Below the pieces are notes generated by a model that ran no database searches, had not been told where the DNA came from, and saw only the letters and a list, made by a program, of their open reading frames with translations. The translations under genes and the position numbers were made by a program. A stretch of DNA of 64,000 bases from Rhodospirillales bacterium (lineage in GTDB: Bacteria > Pseudomonadota > Alphaproteobacteria > Rhodospirillales > Casp-alpha2): NCBI GenBank assembly GCA_017640505.1, contig JAEPQO010000001.1:450625-514624 (forward strand). The letters are read 5' to 3'. This document shows positions 1 to 8,311 of this stretch, in pieces; within the stretch, counting starts at the first letter, position 1; every line of letters begins with the position of its first letter.

Positions 1-511
1 CGGCCGCGGGTCGGATGCCGAGGCGCCCGGCCCACATGACAAGTTCGTTGTGCGCAAGCGAGCCGGCGACGCCGCCGAGTCCGGACGCCAGCGGCCAGCC
101 GGCCGGGGTCTCGATCCCGGCCAGGGCGACGGCACCCAGAATGATGGCGAGGACCAGCCAGCCGAGTCGGCCCAGTGGTCTGGCGAGCGTGCCGTGGGTC
201 AGGATCATCGCCGCCCAGACGGCAAGTGCCGCCGGCGCGATCAGGGCCGCATAGCCGACGACCTGTAAAACGAGATCGGAAAAGACCGCGCCCCAGTGCC
301 CCGCCAGATTGATCGGTGCGTTATCGGTGGCGCTGTTAAACGAGGGATCGCCGGGGGCATAGGACAGGATTGCCGCGCCCGAGATCGTGGCCAGCGCGAT
401 GAGCGCCAGACCGGTAAGCTGCCAGCCGCGGCGTTTGAGGGCCTCCGTTACCTGTGCGGGCAACAGGGGCTCTGACGTGCGGCCGGAAGTGTTTGATCTG
501 AGGACGGTCAT
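1..511 (-). CDS. ftsK: DNA translocase FtsK, N-terminal membrane domain (partial)
   Basis: The reading frame begins with ATG at 511 on the minus strand and runs off the left edge, giving about 170 residues. It starts MTVLRSNTSG and contains the sequence SYAPGDPSFNSATDN after the first hydrophobic helix. This matches the SYDPxDPSxN motif of the FtsK N-terminal 4TM domain. Several further hydrophobic segments follow (LILQVVGYAALIAPAAL-like and WLVLAIILGAVALAG). FtsK anchors at the division septum through this domain, and its motor domain pumps chromosome ends toward dif for XerCD resolution. The motor and gamma domains lie outside the window, so identification rests on the N-terminal signature only. 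Confidence 0.8.
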   Translation of the reverse strand, partial: MTVLRSNTSGRTSEPLLPAQVTEALKRRGWQLTGLALIALATISGAAILSYAPGDPSFNSATDNAPINLAGHWGAVFSDLVLQVVGYAALIAPAALAVWAAMILTHGTLARPLGRLGWLVLAIILGAVALAGIETPAGWPLASGLGGVAGSLAHNELVMWAGRLGIRPAA

Positions 512-713
512 ACATCCCTCGTAAGCGTCGTTTCTTACCAGGAAGTTAACGCGCGCGCGCGTGGGAAGGGATGGATGGTAAACACGAATTAACCACTAAA
601 TATCGGGTACTTAGCGGATGGTCTTTGCGTGGGTGGTGAAGCCTTGCACGAATCGGCGGCAGGCGATTCGGGTCTATTTGCGGGGTGCGTAAATTGCCGG
701 CCCCGAAAAGGTG

Positions 714-741
714 AAAGCCGGGCGGTAAACCGCCCGGCTTT
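714..741 (-). terminator. Probable intrinsic terminator downstream of amtB
   Basis: A perfect 13-bp inverted repeat (714-726 with 729-741, arms AAAGCCGGGCGGT and ACCGCCCGGCTTT) with a 2-nt gap lies 30 bp after the amtB stop codon. On the minus strand a short T run (CACCTTTTC) follows the hairpin. The U tract is weak, but the very stable stem between amtB and ftsK fits termination of the glnK-amtB transcript. Confidence 0.65.
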
Positions 742-770
742 CGGGGAGAACCAACTGATCTCGGAGGGGA

Positions 771-2141
771 TCAGAGGGTTTGGGAGCCTTTTCCGAACTC
801 CGGATAAGCTTCCATGCCGCATTCCGCGCGGTCGAGGCCGAGCTCTTCGTCCTCTTCCGAAACCCGGATGCCGATGGTCACTTTCAGGATCATCCAGACG
901 ATGGCGCTGGCGACGGAGACGAATACCCCGATCGCGACAACGCCGATGGCCTGGGTGACGATGGAACCGCTGCCGAAGATGCCGACGGCGAGCGTGCCCC
1001 AGATGCCTGCGACGAGGTGCGCCGAGATGGCACCGACCACGTCATCGATCTTCATCTTGTCGATCATCGGCACCGCGAACACGACCAGCGCACCACCGAT
1101 CCCGCCAACGATCATGGCGAAGAAGTGGTTCTGCAGGTCCGGACCCGCGGTGATGGCAACGAGGCCACCGATGGCACCGTTAAGGGCCAGCGAGACGTCG
1201 ACCTTCTTGTAGATCAGCTGAGCGAGGATCATCGCCACGACCACGCCGGCAGCAGCTGCCAGGTTGGTGTTAACGTAGACGATGGACATCGCGGCGGCGT
1301 CAAGCGCGGAACCCAGCGCGAGCTGCGAACCACCGTTGAAGCCGAACCAGCCGAACCACAGGATGAACGTACCTAGCGTGGCGAGCGGGATGTTCGCACC
1401 CGGCAGCGCCCGGATGGAACCGTCCGAACCGTACTTGCCTTTGCGGGCACCGAGGATGATGGCACCGGTCAGCGCGGCCCAGCCGCCCGTCGAGTGCACC
1501 AGCGTCGAACCGGCAAAGTCGGAGAAGCCCATGGCTGCGAGCCAGCCGCCGCCCCAGACCCAGGATGCCTGGACCGGGTAGATGATGGCAGCAAGGACGA
1601 CCACGAAGATAACGAACGGCCAGAATTTGATGCGCTCGGCAACCGTGCCGGATACGATTGAGGCCGCGGTCGCGACGAACACCATCTGGAAGAACCAGTC
1701 GGACGCCACCGAGTAACCGGTGTCGGCAACGGCTGCGACCATTTCAGGCGTCGCTTCGTCGGCGTTGATCAGCGCCAGTTCGTCTGCGCCCGGGTTGTAG
1801 AACAGGCTGAACGTGCCCATCCAACCGCCTTCCGGCACACCGACGTACATGATGTTGTAGCCGATCAGGTAGAACATGATGCCGGCGACGGAGTAGAGCG
1901 CGATGTTCTTGAGGCAGATCGTGGCCGTGTTCTTGGAACGGACAAGACCGGATTCAAGCATCGCAAAGCCGGCGGCCATGAACATCACGAGGACGCCATG
2001 GACCAGAAATGCAAAGGTGTTGAAGACAAAGGCGCTCTCGGTCGTTACTTCCGCCGAAGCCTGGCCCGCCGTCATCGTGACGGCGATCGCGGCCAGGGCA
2101 GCCAAGGCTGCCGTGCGCTTTTTCATGCGAGCAAAGTTCAT
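771..2141 (-). CDS. amtB: Ammonium transporter (Amt/MEP/Rh family)
   Basis: This 456-residue inner-membrane channel conducts ammonium/ammonia. The start was set at ATG 2141 because AGGAGG (2151-2156) lies 9 nt upstream. A longer in-frame start at 2171 would overlap glnK. Residues 1-30 form a signal-peptide-like leader ending in QASA, common in bacterial Amt proteins. Amt signatures include FMAAGFAMLESGLVRSKN near residues 55-71, SDWFFQMVF near 147, HSTGGW with H216, LWFGWFGFNGGS near 261, and AISAHLVAGIWGT with H375. H216 and H375 are the candidate pore twin histidines. It lies just downstream of glnK with its ribosome-binding site at the glnK stop, so the two are co-transcribed. GlnK is expected to plug the channel when nitrogen is plentiful. 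Confidence 0.95.
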   Translation of the reverse strand: MNFARMKKRTAALAALAAIAVTMTAGQASAEVTTESAFVFNTFAFLVHGVLVMFMAAGFAMLESGLVRSKNTATICLKNIALYSVAGIMFYLIGYNIMYVGVPEGGWMGTFSLFYNPGADELALINADEATPEMVAAVADTGYSVASDWFFQMVFVATAASIVSGTVAERIKFWPFVIFVVVLAAIIYPVQASWVWGGGWLAAMGFSDFAGSTLVHSTGGWAALTGAIILGARKGKYGSDGSIRALPGANIPLATLGTFILWFGWFGFNGGSQLALGSALDAAAMSIVYVNTNLAAAAGVVVAMILAQLIYKKVDVSLALNGAIGGLVAITAGPDLQNHFFAMIVGGIGGALVVFAVPMIDKMKIDDVVGAISAHLVAGIWGTLAVGIFGSGSIVTQAIGVVAIGVFVSVASAIVWMILKVTIGIRVSEEDEELGLDRAECGMEAYPEFGKGSQTL

Positions 2142-2154
2142 AATTTCATTCCTC

Positions 2155-2559
<405 letters not shown>

Positions 2560-2593
2560 TCAGTTCGGCCCGGTGGGCCGCTGCAACTGATAA

Positions 2594-2609
2594 TCAAGGT
2601 TCGTGCCAA
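2594..2609 (-). promoter_or_regulatory. Candidate sigma-54 (RpoN) promoter for glnK-amtB
   Basis: Read on the minus strand, the sequence is TTGGCACGAACCTTGA. The -24 half TGGCACG is a perfect match to the RpoN consensus. The -12 half TTGA differs from TTGC at one base. The distance between the GG of the -24 box and the G of the -12 box is the required 11 bp. Transcription would start near 2582, leaving a leader of about 90 nt before glnK. A TGCACC half-site like an NtrC box occurs upstream (2668-2673), but no convincing second half was seen. Confidence 0.6.
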
Positions 2610-2679
2610 TTTTGGAGAGTCCGTATTTCTCTTTTATTTGCAGTGAGTTAAGTCTTTGCGGAAGAGCTGCACCCGGATA

Positions 2680-2743
2680 AATTGCCTAAAATTGATGATG
2701 AATTTTTATGCATATAAGGCCTATGATTATAAATTAGGCAATT
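2680..2743. repeat. Separated 10-bp inverted repeat in the glnK/ubiH divergent intergenic region
   Basis: AATTGCCTAA at 2680-2689 and its exact complement TTAGGCAATT at 2734-2743 flank a 44-bp AT-rich spacer containing ATGCAT and AGGCCT palindromes. The arms sit about 50-110 bp upstream of the start of the plus-strand hydroxylase and upstream of the candidate RpoN promoter on the minus strand. This arrangement could be a pair of operator half-sites or a long hairpin; no known factor could be assigned. Confidence 0.45.
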
Positions 2744-2791
2744 AAATGCATCAGATTCGGCTGGACAGAGTGCATGCCGCGGGGCACCTAA

Positions 2792-4042
2792 TTGGCCATG
2801 CAGACAAACCCGACCGCTGCCGAAACATTGCATGCCGACATCGTGATCGTTGGCGGCGGACTGGTCGGCGCGGTCGCGGCACGTGCCCTTGCAGACACCG
2901 GTTTCAGGATCGTGGTGATCGACGGAACGGATCCCCGTGACGCCCGTGATGCTGCGTTCGATGGCCGGGCCTCGGCGGTTGCCGCAGCGTCGGAGCGCCT
3001 GCTGAGCGCAATCGGCGTCTGGCCACACCTTGAACCCGAAGTCGCACCGATCCTGGATATCCGTGTCGCTGACGGGCGGTCGCCGCTGTTTCTGCACTAT
3101 AACCATGAAGACGTCGACGCGGGCCCGCTTGGGTATCTCGCGGAAAACCGGCATATACGCATGGCTGCGCTGGCCGCCCTCGAAGACACAGACAATGTCA
3201 GGTTCCTGGCGCCGCTTCGCGTGGAGCATATCGAGCGAAGTGCGTCCGGCGTTCGCGCGACGCTTTCCGACGGCCGTACGGTCAAGGCGCGTCTCGCCAT
3301 CGCCGCTGACGGCCGCGGCTCGAAAATCCGCGAAAGCGCGGGCATTAAGACAACGCAGTGGCGGTACCCGCAGGAAGCCATTGTCTGCACGGTCGAGCAT
3401 GCGACGCCGCACGGGTTCGTTGCCCATGAACATTTTATGCCGGCGGGGCCGTTTGCGATCCTGCCGCTGAAAGGTACAGCCGAACGCCCCGGCTGCCGGT
3501 CGTCCATCGTCTGGACCGAACGTGCCGCGCGCGCCAAGGCGCTGGTGAGTCTCGACGACGAAACGTTCCTGAACGAACTCGCCAAACGGTTCGGTGATTT
3601 CATGGGCGAGATCGAGGTGGTGGGTCCGCGTTTCTGTCATCCGCTCGGCCTGCAGTTCGCCCACGCCTCGGTCGCGGAACGGCTGGTGCTGATCGGCGAT
3701 GCGGATCACGGCATGCATCCGATCGCGGGGCAGGGACTGAATATGGGATACCGCGACGTGGCGGCGCTGTGCGACGTTCTCGGCGAAGCCCGGCGTCTTG
3801 GCCTCGACATCGGCTCGGGCGCCGTTCTGCAGCGCTATCAACGCTGGCGCCGGTTCGACAACACGTTGATGCTGGCGGTCACAGACGGGCTGAACCGTCT
3901 GTTCTCCAACGACATCGCGCCGATACGCCATGCGCGCGATATCGGGCTCGGCCTTGTCGACAAGATGCCGCCGCTCAAGAAAGTCCTGATGCGTTCGGCG
4001 ATGGGGCTGATGGGTGATCTGCCGACATTGATGCAGCGGTGA
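2792..4042 (+). CDS. UbiH/UbiF/VisC/COQ6-family FAD-dependent hydroxylase
   Basis: This 416-residue flavoprotein monooxygenase probably hydroxylates the ubiquinone ring. The FAD Rossmann motif DIVIVGGGLVGAVAARALA lies near residues 11-29. The second nucleotide motif AADGRGSKIRESAGI is mid-protein. The family signature GDADHGMHPIAGQGLNMGYRD is about two thirds of the way along. Length agrees with UbiH/UbiF/COQ6 (about 390-420). The ring position cannot be decided from sequence. ATG 2792 has only a weak upstream GGGG as ribosome-binding site, but no better in-frame start exists. It is divergent from glnK and its stop overlaps a possible GTG of the next gene. Confidence 0.88.
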   Translation: MAMQTNPTAAETLHADIVIVGGGLVGAVAARALADTGFRIVVIDGTDPRDARDAAFDGRASAVAAASERLLSAIGVWPHLEPEVAPILDIRVADGRSPLFLHYNHEDVDAGPLGYLAENRHIRMAALAALEDTDNVRFLAPLRVEHIERSASGVRATLSDGRTVKARLAIAADGRGSKIRESAGIKTTQWRYPQEAIVCTVEHATPHGFVAHEHFMPAGPFAILPLKGTAERPGCRSSIVWTERAARAKALVSLDDETFLNELAKRFGDFMGEIEVVGPRFCHPLGLQFAHASVAERLVLIGDADHGMHPIAGQGLNMGYRDVAALCDVLGEARRLGLDIGSGAVLQRYQRWRRFDNTLMLAVTDGLNRLFSNDIAPIRHARDIGLGLVDKMPPLKKVLMRSAMGLMGDLPTLMQR

Positions 4043-4060
4043 AGTATATCGACGCTGCTG

Positions 4061-4327
4061 TTGACGGCATCGCTTTTCGCCGGCGGCGGTCCGGCCACCG
4101 ACTATATATATGAATGTGATGGCACGGCGCCGGTGGTGGCGCGGTTTCTTGACGGTGAGGTAAAGCTTCGCATCGGGGTGCGCGAGGTTGTCTTGCCGCA
4201 GGGCCGCTCCGGTTCCGGCGCGCGCTACACGGACGGCAAAATGGTGTTCTGGATCAAGGGACGGAACGCGACGTTCGATACCGGCGACGGAAGCCAGCGC
4301 AAGTGCCGCGTCACGGATCGCGGCTAA
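4061..4327 (+). CDS. MliC/PliC-type lysozyme inhibitor domain protein, start disturbed
   Basis: The 88-codon frame encodes the MliC fold: DYIYECDGTAPVVARFLDGE, then a GSGARYTDGKMVFWIKG strand pair and a final KCRV. The two cysteines are those that form the disulfide in this family. Such proteins are exported and inhibit c-type lysozyme. The frame has only TTG/CTG starts here (TTG 4061 taken). The preceding residues STLLLTASLFAGGG look like the core of a signal peptide. A natural start would be the GTG at 4039, which overlaps the hydroxylase stop and reads VKYI, but it is in another frame. Loss of one base between them would give a normal export signal. It ends 17 nt inside the 3' end of the convergent DUF971 gene. 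Confidence 0.7.
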   Translation: MTASLFAGGGPATDYIYECDGTAPVVARFLDGEVKLRIGVREVVLPQGRSGSGARYTDGKMVFWIKGRNATFDTGDGSQRKCRVTDRG

Positions 4328-4685
4328 GGCCCTTTTCTTCGAGCGCCTTGAGATAATCCGACCACATCTCGTCCTGACGCGCACCCATGTCGTATAGATA
4401 GTCCCACGTGAAGATGCCGGTATCGTGCATGTCGTCGAACTTGATACGGACGGCGTAGTTGCCGACGGCTTCGACACCCATGATACCGACATGCCGGCGA
4501 CCGGCGATGGTCGTTTTCTGGTTGGGGCCGTGACCCTGCACTTCGGCCGACGGGCTTTCGACGCGCAGCAGCTCCGCCGGCAAACGGGCGGTGATTCCGT
4601 CCTCGAAATCGACCTCGAGAATCTTCTCGTCGCGTTTCAGGCGAATCTCGCTCGGGTGATGCTTTTGGGAATAGTTGTCGCTCAA
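4311..4685 (-). CDS. DUF971 (GBBH-like N-terminal domain) protein
   Basis: This 124-residue protein has the fold seen at the N terminus of gamma-butyrobetaine hydroxylase: SEIRLKRDEKILEVDFEDG, then ARLPAELLRVESPSAEVQGHG, and GNYAVRIKFDDMHDTGIFTWDYLYDMG. Stand-alone members are widespread in proteobacteria and have been linked by context to Fe-S or quinone metabolism, but the activity is not established. It lies 15 bp downstream of the Trm112 gene on the same strand, and the pair is probably co-transcribed with the LON-domain gene. Confidence 0.85.
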   Translation of the reverse strand: MSDNYSQKHHPSEIRLKRDEKILEVDFEDGITARLPAELLRVESPSAEVQGHGPNQKTTIAGRRHVGIMGVEAVGNYAVRIKFDDMHDTGIFTWDYLYDMGARQDEMWSDYLKALEEKGLSRDP

Positions 4686-4700
4686 GTGATCGGTCCTTGG

Positions 4701-4913
4701 TTACTTATCGGCCTTCGGCGGCACATCGTCGATTTCGCGCGCTTCGTCCACCAGCATGATCGGAATGCCGTCGCGGATCGGAAAAGCGAGGCCGGCCTTG
4801 TCGCTGATCAGCTCCTGATTCTCGCGGTCGTAACGCAGGGTGCTCTTGGTCAACGGGCAAACCAGAATCTCGAGAAGCTTTGGATCGATCTCGGTGGCGT
4901 TGGATGCGGTCAA
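4701..4913 (-). CDS. Trm112 family protein
   Basis: This 70-residue protein contains [22 protein letters not shown] and [21 protein letters not shown], which is the whole Trm112/YcaR fold. Members act as small partners or stabilisers of methyltransferases and possibly other enzymes. The start is TTG 4913, supported by a GAGGGGG ribosome-binding site about 8 nt upstream. No ATG is available in frame. It sits between the LON-domain gene and the DUF971 gene. Confidence 0.88.
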   Translation of the reverse strand: MTASNATEIDPKLLEILVCPLTKSTLRYDRENQELISDKAGLAFPIRDGIPIMLVDEAREIDDVPPKADK

Positions 4914-4962
4914 TATAATTCCCCCTCGTTAATGAGCACATGCGCGGATTGTACCGCCTGGC

Positions 4963-5646
4963 TCATTGTAAGTCGTGCGTGCCGGCGCCACCTTCGTGTG
5001 CCGCGATCTCGAACATGCTGGTCAGCAGTTCGGCGCGCTCTTGGGTGTCCGGACATTCGAGCAGCGCCTGCTTTTCCCCGGGCTCCAGCGGGCAGGTCAT
5101 GGCCAGCGTATCGACCAGAAGCGCGTCGGGCGCTTCGTCGATATTCGACATGTCCGCCTCGATCCCCTTGATTGCGAAATACCGCGCCATCGCCGTGACG
5201 AGCCTGTCACGTCCGTTGACGGCGACGGTCTCCCGGCTGCCGGCCTCGGTAATATCACCGATGAACGGCGTGTAATCGGCACGTACCCGGCGGTAGCCGT
5301 CGCGCATGTCGAGCTCTTCGGCGATGCGAAAGCGAACCACCCCGGTCAGCGTAATGACGTACCGCCCGTCGTCGGTTTCCATGAACTGGGTCAGGCGTCC
5401 GGCGCAACCGATGTTGTACAGGACAACACCGTCGCCGAGCATCCGCTCGTCTTTTTCGGCGACCGGCTGGATCATGCCGATTATCCGGTCCGCGCTAAGT
5501 GCATCCTCGACCATATTGAGGTAGCGGGGCTCGAAAATGTTGAGCGGCAGTTGTCCGCCCGGCAGAAGCATGGCGCCGGGCAACGGGAACACGGGGATCT
5601 CGCCTGGAAGTGTTGCCGGGGTGAGCTTGCGCTGGCGTTCGGCCAT
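4963..5646 (-). CDS. LON substrate-binding domain protein (peptidase S16 LON domain)
   Basis: This 227-residue protein consists of the LON N-terminal domain only. The start GEIPVFPLPGAMLLPGGQLPL is diagnostic and is followed by NIFEPRYLNMVEDAL and IGCAGRLTQF. There is no AAA+ or serine-lysine protease domain, so it is not the Lon protease itself. Stand-alone proteins of this type are common in alphaproteobacteria beside a thioredoxin-TPR gene, as here (16 bp gap). A role in protein quality control is plausible but unproved. Confidence 0.88.
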   Translation of the reverse strand: MAERQRKLTPATLPGEIPVFPLPGAMLLPGGQLPLNIFEPRYLNMVEDALSADRIIGMIQPVAEKDERMLGDGVVLYNIGCAGRLTQFMETDDGRYVITLTGVVRFRIAEELDMRDGYRRVRADYTPFIGDITEAGSRETVAVNGRDRLVTAMARYFAIKGIEADMSNIDEAPDALLVDTLAMTCPLEPGEKQALLECPDTQERAELLTSMFEIAAHEGGAGTHDLQ

Positions 5647-5662
5647 CGGCGCGTCCGTCGGC

Positions 5663-6721
5663 TTAAGAGAAAAGAACGGAGGACATACGCCGCCGGCCGG
5701 AAACGGTCAGCTCGTGCGTCGGGCCAAGCGCGTCGAAAATCTTGATCAACTGCTCGCGCGCGGCGCCGTCGTCCCAGTCTTTCTTCTGACGGATAATTTC
5801 CAGCAGCTCGTCGATCGCCGCTTCGTTGCGCTTGCCGGCATAAAGTGCCAGCGCCAGGTCGAAGCGTGCCTGTAAATCCTTCGGATCGGCGTCCACTTTC
5901 TGTTGAAGCTCGGCGAGATCGCCGCTGTCCTCGGATTCCTTGTCGAGCTGAAACGCGGAGATCGCCGCCGCGATCGGCCCTTTCATTTTCCACGCTTCCG
6001 GCAGGCCCTCGATCATGTCGCGCGCGGTATCGGTTTCACCCGCGGCGACGGCGGCACGGATCATGCCGGCGACGGCGCGCTCGTTGTCCGGGCTCTGCTG
6101 CTGCGCTTCGCCGTAAAGGGCCAGCGCCTCAAGCGCCTCCCCGCCTTCAAGTGCGGCGTCCGCCTGATCGAGAACGGTATCGAGTGCGCCCTTGGCGCCA
6201 TCGGTCAGTTTGTCGATGAAACTCTTGAGCTGGCTTTCCGGCAGCGCGCCCATGAAGCCGTCGACCGGCTGGCCGCCCTTGAACGCATAGACGGCCGGGA
6301 TCGACTGCACGCGCATCTGCGCGGCGAGTTGCTGGTTTTCGTCGACGTTGATCTTCACCATCTTGACGGTGCCGCCGGCTTCGCGAACCAGTTTCTCGAG
6401 CATCGGCCCCAGTTGCTTGCACGGCCCGCACCAGGGTGCCCAGAAATCGACGATGACGGGGATGCTCTGCGACGCCTCGATCACGTCCTGCATGAAGCGC
6501 TGGGTATCGGATTCGATAACCAAGTCGCCATCCGCACCGCCGACCGGCTTTGCATCGAAGCCGGCGTCCGACGACGGGTCGAGCACGATGCCCGGCTCCC
6601 GCGGCGTAGCCGCCGGTGCCTGCTCCTGGCCATGTGGCTGACCTTGGGCCTGGCCCGGCTCCTGGCCTTGACCGGGGTCCTTCGGTGACATGCTGCCGTC
6701 CGGGTTGATGACAAATTCCAT
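5663..6721 (-). CDS. ybbN: Thioredoxin-TPR co-chaperone, YbbN/CnoX family
   Basis: This 352-residue cytosolic protein has a Gln/Pro-rich disordered N terminus (residues 10-45), then a thioredoxin domain with FWAPWCGPCKQ (Cys98 and Cys101), then a helical TPR-like region. CnoX proteins bind unfolded or oxidised substrates and hand them to chaperones. The intact CxxC suggests redox activity, unlike the SxxC of E. coli CnoX. The order thioredoxin-TPR, LON domain, Trm112, DUF971 forms one tight minus-strand group. Confidence 0.88.
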   Translation of the reverse strand: MEFVINPDGSMSPKDPGQGQEPGQAQGQPHGQEQAPAATPREPGIVLDPSSDAGFDAKPVGGADGDLVIESDTQRFMQDVIEASQSIPVIVDFWAPWCGPCKQLGPMLEKLVREAGGTVKMVKINVDENQQLAAQMRVQSIPAVYAFKGGQPVDGFMGALPESQLKSFIDKLTDGAKGALDTVLDQADAALEGGEALEALALYGEAQQQSPDNERAVAGMIRAAVAAGETDTARDMIEGLPEAWKMKGPIAAAISAFQLDKESEDSGDLAELQQKVDADPKDLQARFDLALALYAGKRNEAAIDELLEIIRQKKDWDDGAAREQLIKIFDALGPTHELTVSGRRRMSSVLFS

Positions 6722-6814
6722 AACGCTGTCCTCTGGCTCGTTCGCCTGAATACTTGAATTCTTGCCCTATAAATGGACGACGCAAGGCCGGACGGCAAGG
6801 GGGTGCGCCGTATT

Positions 6815-7300
6815 TCAGAAATCGATCACAAGCGGTGCGTGGCCACTGGCCTCGAGAAACCGGATCAGGTCTCCGGGTGTCATTGCCGTCGTTGCCGTGT
6901 TGACCAGCGGATGAACGTTGATCAGGTCGTGTTCAAGAAGCGCCCCGTCGATGGCCATGGTGACCGCGCCGGCTTCGTCGTTGATCATGGCAAGCGGCGT
7001 GACCGAACCCGGCTCAACGCCCAGGTTCGCCATCAACCGGTCGGCGCTGGCAAAGGAAAGCGGCTTCGAGCCTAGCTTCTCGCGCAATGCTTTAAGATCG
7101 ACCGGGCGGTCTTCGTCCGCGGTGACCAGAAACATGCGGCCTTTTTTGTCCTTCAGGAACAGGTTCTTGGTATGGCCGCCCGGCATGTCGTCGCGGTGCG
7201 CCTTGGCTTCGTCGACCGTGTAGACGGGGGGATGCGTGACCGTCCGGCTCTCGATGCCGAGATGTTTCAGATGTTCCAGAAGGGACTCTTTCGTATGCAT
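6815..7300 (-). CDS. Prolyl-tRNA deacylase ProX/YbaK-EbsC family editing protein
   Basis: From ATG 7300 the protein is 161 residues and starts MHTKESLLEHLKHLGI. Landmarks are HPPVYTVDEAKAHRDDMPGGHTKNLFLKDKKG, LKALREKLGSKPLSFAS and GVEPGSVTPLAMIND, typical of the free-standing YbaK domain that hydrolyses Ala-tRNA(Pro). An in-frame ATG at 7360 adds 20 residues with no family resemblance, so the shorter start was preferred. No strong Shine-Dalgarno was found for either. The motif below residue 30 shows the invariant lysine of the family (HTKNLFL). Confidence 0.88.
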   Translation of the reverse strand: MHTKESLLEHLKHLGIESRTVTHPPVYTVDEAKAHRDDMPGGHTKNLFLKDKKGRMFLVTADEDRPVDLKALREKLGSKPLSFASADRLMANLGVEPGSVTPLAMINDEAGAVTMAIDGALLEHDLINVHPLVNTATTAMTPGDLIRFLEASGHAPLVIDF

Positions 7301-7453
7301 GGCGCATCGGAGGGTAAGGGGAAGGCACATTCCCGGCAAGGCCGCGGGCGGCTGCCGCAAGCGCCTAAAAAATTTGATATTTCACGCTTGAAAAGGCGCC
7401 GCCGATGCGTATTATCCCGGCTGCTTTCGGCGTTGCCGGAAGTTACCCCCGGT

Positions 7454-7528
7454 GCGGGCGTAGCTCAGGGGTAGAGCGCAACCTTGCCAAGGTTGATGTC
7501 GTGAGTTCGAATCTCATCGCCCGCTCCA
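7454..7528 (+). tRNA. tRNA-Gly (anticodon GCC)
   Basis: The gene is 75 nt including an encoded CCA (7526-7528). The acceptor stem GCGGGCG (7454-7460) pairs with CGCCCGC (7518-7524), and the discriminator is T. The D arm GCTCAGGGGTAGAGC, anticodon stem-loop ACCTTGCCAAGGT and T arm with GTTCGAATC are all canonical. It is a single gene with no other tRNA nearby. Confidence 0.97.
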
Positions 7529-7742
7529 TTCTTCTCTCCTATTTCCGTCTGACGTTGGCTTTTCCGTCATTGCCGCCCGAATTCGCGGCAAAGTAGCACT
7601 ATGCGTATGCGAACGGTCTCCCGGTGGACCCGATTTCTGCCCTGGTGTGAAGTTCGTCACAGCTTTTTCGTGAACTCAGCCACATATTGCCCCGTATCAG
7701 CCTATGATTCGTATCAATAAAATACAACCTAAGGGTGAAGTA

Positions 7743-8309
7743 ATGAGCGAAGATGGCGAAAATACCGGCCCCCATGAAGACCTGACCGCGGCGTTTGCCG
7801 CGCTCGACATCGATCGCGACCGCGACCGGTTTTTGCGCGAGCTGATCGGCGAATTGTCCGAAACCCTGGAGAATGTCGTCGGCCTGAGCGAAGCGGCCGG
7901 CTTCATCGCCGTGGTCGGCGCGCGCATCGGCGCGATGATGGACCGGGATTACCGGGACGCTCTCGGTGTGGAAAGGATGGAGGTTGAACAGGTCGCCGCC
8001 GCGCTGGTTGACCTCAAGCAACGTCTCGACAGCGGGTTTTCGATCGAATCGATCGATGACAGCAAGATCGTACTGCGCAACACCCGTTGTCCCTTCGGCG
8101 AACTGGTCAAGGGCCGTACATCGCTCTGCATGATGACATCCAACGTGTTCGGCAAGATTGCCGCAGAGAATCTTGGGTATGCGCGCCTGGAGATTCCGGA
8201 ATCGATCGCACAGGGCGATCAAACATGCCGTGTCATTGTGCATCTGGTTCCGAAAGACAAGCGGGACCCCGAGCCCGCCCGGGAATATTTTGCTGTGTCG
8301 GATGGGTGA
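7743..8309 (+). CDS. Methanogen-output-domain-1-like sensory/regulatory protein
   Basis: From ATG 7743 (AAGGGTGA ribosome-binding site just upstream) the protein has 188 residues. The N-terminal half is helical and acidic (RDRFLRELIGELSETLENVVGLSEAAG). The C-terminal half has the pattern NTRCPFGE... SLCMMTSNVFG... GDQTCRVIVHL, which resembles the methanogen OD1/V4R-like output domain with its conserved cysteines. The stop is 2 nt before the histidine kinase start, so the two are translationally coupled. It may sense or transmit the signal for that kinase. The family assignment is from pattern only. Confidence 0.65.
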   Translation: MSEDGENTGPHEDLTAAFAALDIDRDRDRFLRELIGELSETLENVVGLSEAAGFIAVVGARIGAMMDRDYRDALGVERMEVEQVAAALVDLKQRLDSGFSIESIDDSKIVLRNTRCPFGELVKGRTSLCMMTSNVFGKIAAENLGYARLEIPESIAQGDQTCRVIVHLVPKDKRDPEPAREYFAVSDG

Positions 8310-8311
8310 GG

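Noticed and set aside
549..563. Alternating CG run (Z-DNA-like) upstream of ftsK
   Set aside because: Short runs of this kind are common by chance in DNA of this composition, and no function could be supported.
2648..4492. Very long open frame antisense to the UbiH-type gene
   Set aside because: The translation is rich in His, Arg and Gln without motifs, and the plus strand holds an intact FAD hydroxylase; it is a GC-rich shadow frame.
7405..7596. Short plus-strand open frame over the tRNA
   Set aside because: It runs straight through the tRNA-Gly gene and has no family resemblance.
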